Shown: positions 18,840 to 28,092, counted from the first letter of the stretch. The stretch: DNA of 64,000 bases from Mesosutterella faecium (GCF_022809315.2 NZ_JAKZJU020000001.1:682001-746000), one strand, 5' to 3'. Made by a program: numbers and translations. The notes: generated by a model from the sequence alone, not told the origin.

Positions 18840-20279
18840 ATGACGGCTGTATCAATGACCATTCTGCCTTTCCTTCGCGACAGCGAGGGAGTGGTCGCTT
18901 TTGAGGCCTGCGGACTGAGGCTCGATATCGGGCGCCAGAGGCTCACCCAGGAGGATCTCCAGAGGCTGATCGCCTTTGCCAAGGACCGCCGGCTGATGGA
19001 GTCGCACCTCGCCATGATGCAGGGCAAAGAGGTGAATACGACTGAGCACCGGGCGGCGCTGCACACGTCGCTGCGTTCGCCGGATCCGTCCGCGCCTCAC
19101 TTCGCCGAAGTGCAGAAGGCCCGTGAAAAAATGTACGCGTTCGCGCGGGGAATCCGCAGCGGAAAGATAACCGGCTGCAGGGGCGATACGTTCACGGACA
19201 TCATCAACGTGGGCATCGGGGGCTCTGAGGTGGGGCCCAAGGCGCTCTACCACGCGTTCCGCGCAGTGAATCCTCCCATTCGGGTTCATTTTCTGCCCGG
19301 CGCCGATGGCATTACGTTTGACCGCATTGTCGGTCCCCTCGATCCTTTCAGGACGCTCATCATTGTTTCGAGCAAGAGCTTCCGCACGCGTGAAACTCTC
19401 GTCAATGCGGCCGAACTCGACAAATGGCTCGCAGGGGCGGGGATTGCTGGGGCAGACCGCGCCCGCCATGTTGTCATCGCCTCGGCAAACGAGCAGGCGC
19501 CCTCGATTCTCGGGCTGCCTGAGGAGAACCTTTTCCCCATGTGGGACTGGGTGGGCGGCCGGTTTTCCGTTTGGGGCTCCGTCGGGCTCGCGGACGTCAT
19601 AGCCCTGGGGCCCGAAGTTTTCAATGAATTTCTGGCCGGAGCCTACGAGATGGACTGCCATGTGGCGCGCACGCCGCTAGAGCGGAACCTCTCGGCACTC
19701 ATATGCCTCATTTCATACTGGAACGCCACCCGGCTCGGCATTATGCTGCAGTGCGTTCTGCCTTACGACGAGCGGCTCCGGGTGTTCGTGGCCTGGGAGC
19801 AGCAGCTGGAGATGGAAAGCCTCGGCAAGACCCGGGCGGCCGACGGCACGCCCATTGTCGGCTATACCGGGCAAGGCGTCTGGGGCGGACACGGCGACGA
19901 GTCCCAGCATTCCTTCTACCAGTGGCTGCGCGAGGGCACCGGCCGTACAAGCGTGGACATGATCTGGTGTGAAAAGCCGGGCCACAAACACATGGAGCAG
20001 CACCGCGTCCTCACGGCTAATGCCCGCGCTCAGGCCGAGGCACTGGTGACACGCGATCCTCTGAGCCCATACTTCAACGGGGTGACGACAATCGCGATCG
20101 ACGAGCTTTCTCCCCGGAGACTTGGGGCCCTGATGGCTATGTATGAACATAAGACGACCATGCTGGGCACGCTTTTCGGCATCAATCCTTTTGATCAGCC
20201 CGGAGTCGAGTATGGAAAGAAGCTTTCACTGGAGGCTGAGGGGATCCTCAGCCGCCGTCCTTCCAGGCTCGCCAAATGA
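18840..20279 (+). CDS. pgi: Glucose-6-phosphate isomerase
   Basis: A 479-residue Pgi, shorter than the ~549 of E. coli because the N-terminal region is reduced. The diagnostic blocks are present: NVGIGGSEVGPK, VSSKSFRTRETLVNA, WVGGRFSVWGSVGL and ESQHSFYQWLREGT with the catalytic His. The start is ATG 18840; an in-frame GTG at 18828 is possible. It overlaps waaC by 4 bases. Confidence 0.93.
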   Translation: MTAVSMTILPFLRDSEGVVAFEACGLRLDIGRQRLTQEDLQRLIAFAKDRRLMESHLAMMQGKEVNTTEHRAALHTSLRSPDPSAPHFAEVQKAREKMYAFARGIRSGKITGCRGDTFTDIINVGIGGSEVGPKALYHAFRAVNPPIRVHFLPGADGITFDRIVGPLDPFRTLIIVSSKSFRTRETLVNAAELDKWLAGAGIAGADRARHVVIASANEQAPSILGLPEENLFPMWDWVGGRFSVWGSVGLADVIALGPEVFNEFLAGAYEMDCHVARTPLERNLSALICLISYWNATRLGIMLQCVLPYDERLRVFVAWEQQLEMESLGKTRAADGTPIVGYTGQGVWGGHGDESQHSFYQWLREGTGRTSVDMIWCEKPGHKHMEQHRVLTANARAQAEALVTRDPLSPYFNGVTTIAIDELSPRRLGALMAMYEHKTTMLGTLFGINPFDQPGVEYGKKLSLEAEGILSRRPSRLAK

Positions 20280-21232
20280 AGCTGCTTGTCATTAAATCCT
20301 CATCAATGGGCGACGTGGTGCATGCGCTGCCGGTTGCCCAGGATATTGCGGAGCATTTTCCCGAAGCCCAGATAGACTGGGTGGTCGAGGAAAGCTTTCG
20401 GGACATCCCGGTGCTCTCGCCCCGGGTGAACAGAATTGTGGTGACTGCTTTCAGGCGCTGGCAGAAGCATCTGCTGGAACGCAGGACTTGGGCGGAAATC
20501 GCGGCGGTCCGTCAGCAGGTGCGAGAAGGTGCCTATGACCTCGTCATCGACCTGCAGGGGCTCATCCGCACGGGGATTGTCGCGCACTGGGCCGGGGCTC
20601 CGGCGGCGGGGTTCTCCTTTCAGACGGTGAGAGAGAAGCCCGCGGCGCTGGCCTACAGTCCTCAGCTTCGTTTTTCCATCCCGGAAACCGTCGGAGCAGT
20701 CAACCGGTACCGCGCGCTGGCGGGAGCCGCTCTCGGCTACAAGCCAGAAGGCAGGCCGAGGTTCGGGCTGAGGACCGCGAGCGAATCTTCGTTCCAAATT
20801 GAAGCTCCGTATGCCGCTCTTGCAGTCAACACAAGCCAGAGCAGAAAACTCTGGCCTGAGCGGCACTGGCTGCAGGTGGGCTCCTATCTGTCCGGACGGG
20901 GGCTGAAGTGCGTCCTGTTCTGGGGCAATGAGGAAGAGCGCCTGCGTGTGAAGCGCCTTTCGGCCGGAATACCCGGCAGCCTTGTGGCCCCGCGACTGGC
21001 CCTCGCGGACCTGGCCGTTGTCCTGCGGGGCGCGGCCATCGTGGTCGGCGTGGATACGGGGCTGTCGCATCTGGGCGCGGCGCTCGGTCGTCCGACGATC
21101 GGCATTTTCGTCCAGACTTCGCTCGAGAAGGTTCCGATTGTCGGCGACGGGCTGTACGTCAATGCAGGCGGGCCGGGGCAGATGCCTCAGCCCGATGAAA
21201 TCATTCGGTATTGTGAGGAGTTTCTTCGGTGA
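20276..21232 (+). CDS. waaC: Lipopolysaccharide heptosyltransferase I
   Basis: A 318-residue GT9 glycosyltransferase that adds the first L,D-heptose to Kdo2-lipid A. The N-terminus KLLVIKSSSMGDVVHALPVAQDI, the EESFRDIP segment and the C-terminal GVDTGLSHLGAALGRPTIGIF are typical of WaaC. It uses the ADP-heptose made by the divergent block. Its end overlaps the GTG start of waaA. Confidence 0.95.
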   Translation: MKLLVIKSSSMGDVVHALPVAQDIAEHFPEAQIDWVVEESFRDIPVLSPRVNRIVVTAFRRWQKHLLERRTWAEIAAVRQQVREGAYDLVIDLQGLIRTGIVAHWAGAPAAGFSFQTVREKPAALAYSPQLRFSIPETVGAVNRYRALAGAALGYKPEGRPRFGLRTASESSFQIEAPYAALAVNTSQSRKLWPERHWLQVGSYLSGRGLKCVLFWGNEEERLRVKRLSAGIPGSLVAPRLALADLAVVLRGAAIVVGVDTGLSHLGAALGRPTIGIFVQTSLEKVPIVGDGLYVNAGGPGQMPQPDEIIRYCEEFLR

Positions 21233-22548
21233 ATATCGGGTTGAACGGCTACAGGGTTCTCACACGGCTTGCGGTGCCCGCCGCGATGGGCTACCTCCTG
21301 TTCAGAAGCCGCAGACAGCCGGCATACCGAAACTACTGGGGAGAAAGGTTCGGTTTGTCTCAGTATCCGGCTCCCAGAGGCTGCCCCAGGGTCTGGATTC
21401 ATGCCGTGAGCGTGGGCGAGACCAATGCCGCGCGACCCCTTGTCGCCTCCATTTTGAAACAGTGGCCTGAGTGCGACATCCTCCTCACGCATATGACTCC
21501 TACAGGGCGTGAAGCCGGCCACAGGATTGTGAACACTGCTCCCGACCGCATCTGCCAGTGCTACCTGCCTTATGACACGCCCGAGGCGATGTCGGCCTTT
21601 TTCCGTGAGACGGAGCCTTCGCTCGGCATTGTGATGGAAACCGAGATCTGGCCCAACATGCTCGCGGAGGCGCAGCGCTGGGGCGTGCCGATGGCTCTCG
21701 TTAATGCCCGGGAATCCATGAAGAGTCTCAGGCAGGCTCTGCGCGTGCCGCGGCTGATGGGCGAGGCGGTCAGGCGGTTTTCCGTCATTCTCGCCCAGTC
21801 TGAGCAGGATGCGGCTAATCTGCAGCGCCTGGGGGCCGAGCGGATCGCAGTGGCGGGAAGCCTGAAGTTCGATATCCGGCCTGATCCCGCGCAGGTGGAG
21901 AAGGCGAAGCGCTGGAAGGCCGCTATAAGGAGGCCTGGCGTGATGCTTGCAAGCACCAGAGAGGGGGAGGAGGCCGCTTTCCTAGAGGCCTATCCCCGTT
22001 ACAGGGAGGCCTTCAGAAAGCACCGGGCGCTTCTGATTCTCGTGCCGCGGCACCCCCAGAGGTTTTCGGCGGTGAAAAAACTCCTTGAGCTCTCGGGAAT
22101 CCGCGTTCAGGCGCGCAGCGCGCTGCATTCACCGGAGGATCTCGGAGCGGACACCGAAGTCCTGCTGGGAGATTCGATGGGGGAGATGTCTTTTTACTGC
22201 GGGCTCGCTGACGAGGCGATCATGGGTGGCAGTTTCCTTGACTTCGGCTGCCAGAACCTGATTGAGCCCTGCGCTCAGTCCGTGCCGGTCATTCTGGGGC
22301 CCAGCGTGTTCAATTTTTCCGAGGCTGCCTCGAACGCTCTGGCGATGCATGCGGCCTGTCAGGTGAAAAACTGTGGTGAGGCGTTTGCAGAGGCTCTTTC
22401 CTGGCTTGACCAGCCGCAGCTTCTAGCGGATCTTTCCGCAAACTCGCTCAAATTCGCCTCGAGATATGTCGGCGCAACCCGGGTCACTATGGGTTATCTG
22501 GACAAATTATGGAAAAAAGAGCCTCTCGGAGAATTCCAAACGTACTGA
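21229..22548 (+). CDS. waaA: 3-deoxy-D-manno-octulosonic acid transferase
   Basis: A 439-residue GT30 Kdo transferase, membrane-anchored by its N-terminus. WIHAVSVGETNAARPLV, LLTHMTPTGREAG, METEIWPNMLAEA and the C-terminal LIEPCAQSVPVILGPS are family landmarks. The start is GTG (GTGA overlap with the waaC stop). The 3' end overlaps thiD by 40 bases. Confidence 0.96.
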   Translation: MNIGLNGYRVLTRLAVPAAMGYLLFRSRRQPAYRNYWGERFGLSQYPAPRGCPRVWIHAVSVGETNAARPLVASILKQWPECDILLTHMTPTGREAGHRIVNTAPDRICQCYLPYDTPEAMSAFFRETEPSLGIVMETEIWPNMLAEAQRWGVPMALVNARESMKSLRQALRVPRLMGEAVRRFSVILAQSEQDAANLQRLGAERIAVAGSLKFDIRPDPAQVEKAKRWKAAIRRPGVMLASTREGEEAAFLEAYPRYREAFRKHRALLILVPRHPQRFSAVKKLLELSGIRVQARSALHSPEDLGADTEVLLGDSMGEMSFYCGLADEAIMGGSFLDFGCQNLIEPCAQSVPVILGPSVFNFSEAASNALAMHAACQVKNCGEAFAEALSWLDQPQLLADLSANSLKFASRYVGATRVTMGYLDKLWKKEPLGEFQTY

Positions 22549-23333
22549 GCCTCGCGGGCGTTGATCCTTCAGGTGGCGCCGGGCTGCTTGCGGATATCAA
22601 AACAATCAGCGCCCTCGGGGCCTATGCCTGCGGCGTGGTGACTGCGCTGACCGCTCAGAACACGCGCGAGGTGAGCGGCATTCAGGATGTTCCGCCGGAC
22701 TTCATCCGGCTGCAGATGGAGACGCTTTTCAGCGACGTCGCCATCGATGCTGTCAAGATCGGAATGCTGAGCCGTACTGAAACGATCCTGGCGGTGGCGC
22801 AGGAGCTGCAAAAATTCTCGCCGCACCATATTGTTCTCGATCCTGTCATGGTGGCAAAAAGCGGGGCATGCCTCCTAAGCAAGTCGGCTGTCCAAGCCCT
22901 CAGAACAGAAATGCTTCCTTTGTGCAGCGTGGTGACCCCGAATCTGCCAGAAGCGATGGTGCTGCTCGGGGAGCAGGCAAACCCGGAAGCGAAAGATATG
23001 CCCGAGATGGCAGGGCGGCTTTGGGAGCTTTGCGGAAGGAAAGCTCTTGTTTATCTCAAGGGCGGACATCTGAACGGATCGCAGGTCACCGACGTTGTTT
23101 TCGACGGCGTTGAAATGAGGCGTTTCGAGGGCGGGCGCATCTGCACGAAAAACACACACGGAACAGGCTGCGCGCTGTCTTCCGCCCTAGCGGCGCTTCT
23201 CCCGCAGTCGGACAGCCCGTGGTCGGCAGCCAGGAAGGCGCACGATTACCTGCGCGAGGCGATCGCCCATTCCGGGAACCTTAGCGTTGGTGAAGGATAC
23301 GGGCCGGTCGATCATTTTTGGAGTTCCCGCTGA
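22509..23333 (+). CDS. thiD: Hydroxymethylpyrimidine/phosphomethylpyrimidine kinase
   Basis: A 274-residue ribokinase-fold enzyme that phosphorylates HMP and HMP-P for thiamine synthesis. LAGVDPSGGAGLLADIKT opens the protein, VLDPVMVAKSG and TPNLPEA follow, and the anion hole is NTHGTGCALS. It begins inside the last 40 bases of waaA. No TPP riboswitch is expected or seen here because the gene is embedded in an LPS operon. Confidence 0.95.
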   Translation: MEKRASRRIPNVLSLAGVDPSGGAGLLADIKTISALGAYACGVVTALTAQNTREVSGIQDVPPDFIRLQMETLFSDVAIDAVKIGMLSRTETILAVAQELQKFSPHHIVLDPVMVAKSGACLLSKSAVQALRTEMLPLCSVVTPNLPEAMVLLGEQANPEAKDMPEMAGRLWELCGRKALVYLKGGHLNGSQVTDVVFDGVEMRRFEGGRICTKNTHGTGCALSSALAALLPQSDSPWSAARKAHDYLREAIAHSGNLSVGEGYGPVDHFWSSR

Positions 23334-23350
23334 GAGGAAAAGAACAGCAC

Positions 23351-23382
23351 TTGACTTTTTATAATTTTCGGCGCAAAATAAT
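23351..23382 (+). promoter_or_regulatory. Probable tRNA-Met promoter
   Basis: TTGACT at 23351-23356 is a near-consensus -35. The AT-rich CAAAATAAT at 23374-23382 supplies a weak -10 at 17-20 bases spacing. The tRNA starts about 10 bases later. Confidence 0.5.
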
Positions 23383-23391
23383 CTCCTCTTT

Positions 23392-23468
23392 GGCGGGTTA
23401 GCTCAGCTGGTTAGAGCAGAGGAATCATAATCCTTGTGTCCGGGGTTCGAGTCCCTGACTCGCCACCA
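23392..23468 (+). tRNA. tRNA-Met (CAT), elongator type
   Basis: A 77-base cloverleaf with encoded CCA. The acceptor GGCGGGT pairs with ACTCGCC, the D-arm contains GCTC...GAGC, and the anticodon loop ATCATAA gives CAT. The TTCGAGT loop is normal. The unpaired first base pair of initiators is absent, so this is the elongator form. The accessory island begins right after it. Confidence 0.96.
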
Positions 23469-23481
23469 AATGCCTCAAAAA

Positions 23482-23514
23482 AGCGTCAAGCGATTCAACA
23501 GCTTGGCGCTTTTT
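23482..23514 (+). terminator. Intrinsic terminator of the tRNA-Met gene
   Basis: The stem AGCGTCAAGC (23482-23491) pairs with GCTTGGCGCT (23501-23510), with one G-T pair and a 9-base loop. A T run follows directly. Confidence 0.85.
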
Positions 23515-23614
23515 GTTTGCCCTCTTGTTTATAACTATTTGATTTTATTGAAATTTATAAATTGCTCCGACTTCCTTGATGTTCCCTGACGTTGCTTGCG
23601 GAGGCTCTGTGGAT

Positions 23615-23636
23615 GGGTATACTTTTTGGTATACCC
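23615..23636. repeat. Perfect inverted repeat between tRNA-Met and the decayed transposase
   Basis: GGGTATAC (23615-23622) and GTATACCC (23629-23636) are separated by TTTTTG. No gene is visible between 23515 and 23762; the stretch is AT-richer than the flank. A second small inverted repeat, GGAAAG...CTTTCC, lies near 23717-23740. These may be ends or regulatory debris of a lost mobile element. Confidence 0.6.
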
Positions 23637-23762
23637 TGTGTTCCGTTAAATAAGAACCATCCCCAGAGGGGTAATCCTTCGTACGTTTGACAGGGCAGGC
23701 AAATTCATGATTTTGGAAAGTTCTTTTATCTTTCCAACAATTTCACCAAATATCTTGTTACC

Positions 23763-24140
23763 CTAGGATTCGTTTCTATAAATGTTATTGAACTTAGCCA
23801 GAAGCTCGTAATCGTTGTCGAAGAGCAGCCTGAATGGGACGCCGCTGCCTCTGACGCGGTTGTAGAACCTGACGCGCGCGCACACCATTTCGCTGATGGC
23901 AGTCGCCAGCATCTGCAGAAAGGGTTTGCCTTCCATGTCTAAGTTGAATGGACTCTGATCCGGTTGCAGGAAAGCCTGGATTCGAGTGTATTGAAGGCAT
24001 ATTCGACTTGATTGCGCTCTTTATAGACCACGCGGTCCTCCACGGCCCTAAATCGCATCGCTCATCAGCATGTACTCGACGGAGAGCCTGGCGGGTAACT
24101 CATTTTGCACAGTGACAAGTATTCGAGGAGCTTCTACTAC
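23763..24140 (-). pseudogene. Decayed transposase remnant
   Basis: Translating the minus strand gives broken transposase-like segments in different frames: LPARLSVEYMLMSDAI, then VEDRVVYKERNQVEYAFNTL, then KPFLQMLATAISEMV ending in FNNIYRNES and a stop at 23763. Frameshifts or stops separate them. The last part resembles the C-terminus of IS1634/IS4-type transposases, but the exact family is uncertain. It abuts the trailer end of the CRISPR array. Confidence 0.55.
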
Positions 24141-24153
24141 TACGGTGTAGTGA

Positions 24154-25512
24154 GAAACATCCCCACGCACGTGGGGAAAAGGTTTTCTGAATGAACGATG
24201 ATTCCACCATTTAGGAAACATCCCCACGCACGTGGGGAAAAGTACGAGAGTAAACGAGCAGTCTGTTTACTCTGTGGAAACATCCCCACGCATGTGGGGA
24301 AAAGCAGGAACGGCGTGACCGATCGGATGTCAGCCGGGGAAACATCCCCACGCACGTGGGGAAAAGAGCTAAAAGCAGACCTAGCGGGCGCGCTTCAAAG
24401 AAACATCCCCACGCACGTGGGGAAAAGCCGCTCTCGAATGAGAAGAACGCTGACAAGCTGGAAACATCCCCACGCACGTGGGGAAAAGAGCTAAAAGCAG
24501 ACCTAGCGGGCGCGCTTCAAAGAAACATCCCCACGCACGTGGGGAAAAGGATCCAAGATGGTCGTCGCAGATTACTCAAATAGAAACATCCCCACGCACG
24601 TGAGGAAAAGCGGCCCACAGATTCCCAAGGCTCTTCCATAGTTGAAACATCCCCACGCACGTGGGGAAAAGTCTCCTGCGTGAACAAGAGCCTGGAGCAG
24701 GGCGGAAACATCCCCACGCACGTGGGGAAAAGGAGTATCGGCGCTTGTCAAAGTGTTCTCTTTTGGAAACATCCCCACGCACGTGGGGAAAAGGGGGCGC
24801 CGGCACCTGGCCGGTGCTGTCGTCCAGAAACATCCCCACGCACGTGGGGAAAAGCGCCTGGCGGCGGTCATCGGCCGAGCCGACAAAGAAACATCCCCAC
24901 GCACGTGGGGAAAAGCTTCCAAACTCGTGAATGAATCCGAGCTCATGGGAAACATCCCCACGCACGTGGGGAAAAGAGCGCTGTCATTTACGGTCGCAGA
25001 CCTATGCCAGAAACATCCCCACGCACGTGGGGAAAAGCTTCTTTCCTGGACTCAACCGACAGAATGGAGGGAAACATCCCCACGCACGTGGGGAAAAGCT
25101 GTGCGCGTACTGCGTCCACGAGGCTGACGAGGAAACATCCCCACGCACGTGGGGAAAAGGGCTTTGTCTCGGGCCGCCAGCGCATCAGCCAGGAAACATC
25201 CCCACGCACGTGGGGAAAAGCCTCTGCCTTTCTCGTTCCTGCCTACCCATGCGGAAACATCCCCACGCACGTGGGGAAAAGTGCAATTTACGGTTGTGCA
25301 GTTCACGGTCGTACAGAAACATCCCCACGCACGTGGGGAAAAGTGATCTTCCTCGTCGCTGTCGACGTCCTCGGGGGAAACATCCCCACGCACGTGGGGA
25401 AAAGTCCGTCAAAAGAGAACCATCAGTGGCTGCCAGAGAAACATCCCCACGCACGTGGGGAAAAGCTGTCGGGCCGCCATATCTCTGGCGGACAAGTAGA
25501 AACATCCCCACG
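24154..25512 (-). CRISPR. Type I-E CRISPR array, leader-distal part (orphaned)
   Basis: There are 22 full repeats of 28 bp and a truncated 23rd (25499-25512), with 22 spacers, mostly 33 bp and a few of 34. On the plus strand the repeat begins GAAACATCCCCACG and ends CACGTGGGGAAAAG; its crRNA-sense reading is the complement. Variant repeats occur at 24277 (T at 24293) and 24583 (A at 24603), toward the leader-distal end. The spacer at 24367-24399 is repeated at 24489-24521. The array is cut off from its leader by the IS21-family element. Confidence 0.97.
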
Positions 25513-25580
25513 TGTCAATATTGAAAACTAAGCACCCCCCAAAAAAGTGAAAACTTGGGGACCACCCCGACGTACGATGA

Positions 25581-26273
25581 TCAGCTGGTTTGAGTGTTTT
25601 CTGCCCCCACCTCCTTTGCTTTAGTTTTCTTAAATTTCCGCATCCTGCCTTCGTGGATCCTGTAGCTCTCGCCTTTAATTGCGATGGCGGTGCAGTGATG
25701 GAGCAGCCGATCCAGGATTGCGTTTGAGGCCGCTTTGTCCCCCATGAACAGCTCCCACTGGCCGGCTGGCCGGTTGCTGGTCACAATGACGCTCTTCTTT
25801 TCGTATCTCAGAGCCACCAGGTGGTACAGCAGCTGCGTCTGCACCGGCGACAGCGGCGTATAGCCGAGTTCATCGATGATCAGCAGCCTGGACTTGTTGA
25901 TTTCCTTGAGTTTGTTTTCAAAAACGCCTTCGCTGTAGGCCTTTGAAAGAACTTCAATTAAATCCTTGGCACTGAAGAAACGAACCGTCATGCCGGCGCG
26001 AACGGCGCTGACTCCCAGACCGATGGCCAGATGCGTCTTCCCCACTCCCGGAGGCCCGACCAGGACGACATTTTCCCCGTTGCCGACCCATTCCAGGCTG
26101 CACATTTCACGAAAAAGGCCAGGGTCGATGGACGGCTGAAATGTCAGATCAAAATCCCTCAGTTCCTTAATGACCGGAAAATGAGCGCCGCTCATCCAGA
26201 GCGAGCAACGGTTGGCATTGCGCCGCCTGATTTCCTCTCCGAACAGAAACGCAAGGGCCTCCCTGACCGTCAT
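25581..26273 (-). pseudogene. istB: IstB-like ATPase, 3' part (gene split by IS110 element)
   Basis: This holds 230 codons with Walker A GPPGVGKTH, Walker B LLIIDELGYTPLS, sensor VTSNRP and the C-terminal HHCTAIAIKGESYRIHE. IstB helps the IstA transposase capture targets. About 35 N-terminal codons lie on the far side of the IS110 element (27988-28092). Translation from the internal ATG at 26273 could still give a nearly complete ATPase domain, but the normal coupling to istA is lost. Confidence 0.88.
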
Positions 26274-26429
26274 TAATGAGATGGTCAGCCCCCTACAGCG
26301 GGGCCTTACTCGCGGTGACCGTCCATCATGAAAACCGTAGCTGAAAACAAAAAGAGCGCCCTTGCTTCTCAGAACATAACCCCGCCCGGGGCTATAACTG
26401 AGGTATACCCAACCAAGGAGCGCTCCGCC

Positions 26430-27509
26430 ATGAATTCTACCCTCTCAAACAATCCCGCTGTTGTCATCGGCATCGACCTTGCCAAAACTCAGTGTGATGT
26501 TGTTGGTTTTGACAAAGATCGGAAGATAGCCCTGAAGCTGCCCCGCATTTCGAAGGAAAAGCTGCTGGAAAGGCTTGCGAACATGCCCCGGGCCTCCGTT
26601 CTGATGGAGGCCTGCGGCGGAAGCCACTGCTTCGTCCGCAAGGTGAAAGCGCTGGGGCACGACGGACGCCTCCTGAACCCCGGGGATGTGAAGCGCATAC
26701 GGTGCGGGCATCAGAAGAACAACATGCTTGACGCCGCCTACATCGCCTGGGCCTGGTACATTCCAGGCATCAGCTATGTGGTCCCGAAAACCCAGGCGCA
26801 GCAGGATCTCCAGTCCCTGCAGCGCATCTATCAGGGCTACATGAAGACCCGCATAGAATTCGGAAACAGAATTCACGCCCTGCTGCTCGAATATGGTTTA
26901 AGCAGTCCTCAAACAAGCCGGTTCATAGCCGAACAGCTGCCGGAGTTCATAGAGACGCATACGAAGGATCTGACGCCTTTGGCAGGGGAAGCCCTCCTGA
27001 TGCTACGGGACTCCTGGCTCGAGGCCTCTGAATGGGAGAAAAAGGCCGGACAGAAATATGACGAACTCGTGCGTGCAAACGAGGCCTCGAAGCGTCTGAT
27101 GACAATTCCGGGCATTGGCCCCAAATGCGCCGGCGCTCTCCTCACGCACTGCGGGGAAGCCTCCCGCTTCCGCGACAGCCGGCAGTTTGCGGCTTCTCTC
27201 GGCCTTGTGCCCCGCCAGAACTCGACTGGAGACAGGGACACCCTGGGCCACATTACGAAGAGAGGACCGAAACACCCCAGATCCATGTTAGTTCAGGGGG
27301 CCTCGGCTTTGATGATCATGGCTGACAGGCTCGAGGGAGCTCTTGGCGAATGGGTCCGGAAGATCAAGGCGTCCGGAAAGAAATACGGCGTCAAGGTCTG
27401 CGCCATCGCGGCAAAGCTCGCCCGCATCGCCTGGAGAATACTCTGTGAGAAAGGCATGGAATACAGACCTCAGCCCATCAAAGCCGGCAGATCGAGGGCT
27501 GCGGCTTAA
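26430..27509 (+). CDS. IS110-family transposase
   Basis: A 359-residue recombinase. The N-terminal RuvC-like DEDD domain starts with VVIGIDLAKTQCDVVG. The C-terminal Transposase_20 domain contains LMTIPGIGPKCAGALL and GLVPRQNSTGDRDTLGHITK, where the Ser of NSTG is the likely catalytic serine. ATG 26430 is preceded by AAGGAG at about 9 bases; a longer frame to 26328 lacks one. A basic C-terminus ends in RSRAAA. The gene looks intact. Confidence 0.93.
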   Translation: MNSTLSNNPAVVIGIDLAKTQCDVVGFDKDRKIALKLPRISKEKLLERLANMPRASVLMEACGGSHCFVRKVKALGHDGRLLNPGDVKRIRCGHQKNNMLDAAYIAWAWYIPGISYVVPKTQAQQDLQSLQRIYQGYMKTRIEFGNRIHALLLEYGLSSPQTSRFIAEQLPEFIETHTKDLTPLAGEALLMLRDSWLEASEWEKKAGQKYDELVRANEASKRLMTIPGIGPKCAGALLTHCGEASRFRDSRQFAASLGLVPRQNSTGDRDTLGHITKRGPKHPRSMLVQGASALMIMADRLEGALGEWVRKIKASGKKYGVKVCAIAAKLARIAWRILCEKGMEYRPQPIKAGRSRAAA

Positions 27510-27987
27510 ACCGGAGAACAGCTAAGAATATTTTCTCAGGACCACGAAGGCCAATGATGTAGTGACGATCCGGCTCAAGGCGGCGGGAAAACGCAGGTGA
27601 ATACAATAGTTTAAGTTTATGAAACTGCGACGTTTATAGTGCGATCCCGCCGCACCCGAATATCACTAGGCGGCGAGGAAGAGAAAACCTTCCTCATGAC
27701 GACCGCGGACGTATTGCTGTGAAGCCTCCTCATCACACGAAGAGCTGGCGCTACAAGTGCATCGGCAGGGATGGTTATGAGAATCAGGTTGTGGCGGCAG
27801 ATGGAATTCGGTGCTCGCCGCCGCAATAATGGGCGCGCGCAAGTGTTTTGATCATGCGCGCGCTGGTGCGGCGGCTCGATGCTGATTCTTCGATTTGAGC
27901 TTTTTAATTGAGATTTTTAAAGTTGGGGCATGCTTGCGCATGCCCCGTTAGGGAAACTACGCCTCAACAGTTTGGGCTGACCACGTA
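27510..27987 (+). other. IS110 3' noncoding end, candidate bridge-RNA region
   Basis: These 478 bases follow the transposase with no credible gene. They contain strong hairpins: GCGCGCGCA (27833-27841) with TGCGCGCGC (27855-27863), and GGGGCATGC (27925-27933) with GCATGCCCC (27938-27946). IS110-family elements are known to express a structured bridge RNA from a noncoding end, and in the IS1111 group it is on the transposase 3' side. Its presence here is inferred from position and hairpins only. Confidence 0.4.
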
Positions 27988-28092
27988 TTTGTTTTCAGTG
28001 GCGCTCTTGAGCAGGTCTTCAAGATTGTCCCGAATGAACGTCAGCTTCAAGCGGGCCGCACAGGCCTTAAGCTCTTTGTCTGTTTCCCTCAT
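27988..28092 (-). pseudogene. istB: istB, 5' fragment
   Basis: From the ATG at 28092 the minus strand reads MRETDKELKACAARLKLTF and continues to LLKSATENK, the usual IstB N-terminal helix region, before running into IS110 sequence. The ATG overlaps the istA stop (ATGA), the standard IS21 arrangement. The rest of the gene is at 25581-26273. Confidence 0.85.

Larger units (their letters stand above)
26274..27987 (+). mobile_element. IS110-family (IS1111-like) element nested in istB
   Basis: Boundaries are inferred from where the istB reading resumes (MTVREAL at 26273) and breaks off (SATENK near 27988). Subterminal inverted repeats GGTCAGCCC (26283-26291) and GGGCTGACC (27974-27982) support an IS1111-type element. 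It carries one DEDD transposase gene and a long 3' noncoding end. No target duplication is evident, as is usual in the family. End positions may be off by several bases. Confidence 0.85.

Noticed and set aside
17380-18855. A 491-codon open frame antisense to the phosphohexomutase gene
   Set aside because: It is a GC-driven shadow frame with no recognisable motif, opposite a clearly conserved gene.
23655-23680. ACCATCCCCAGAGGGGTAATCC resembling a CRISPR repeat near tRNA-Met
   Set aside because: It matches only CATCCCC and GGGG, its distance to the first repeat is not a multiple of the unit length, and the stem is shorter.
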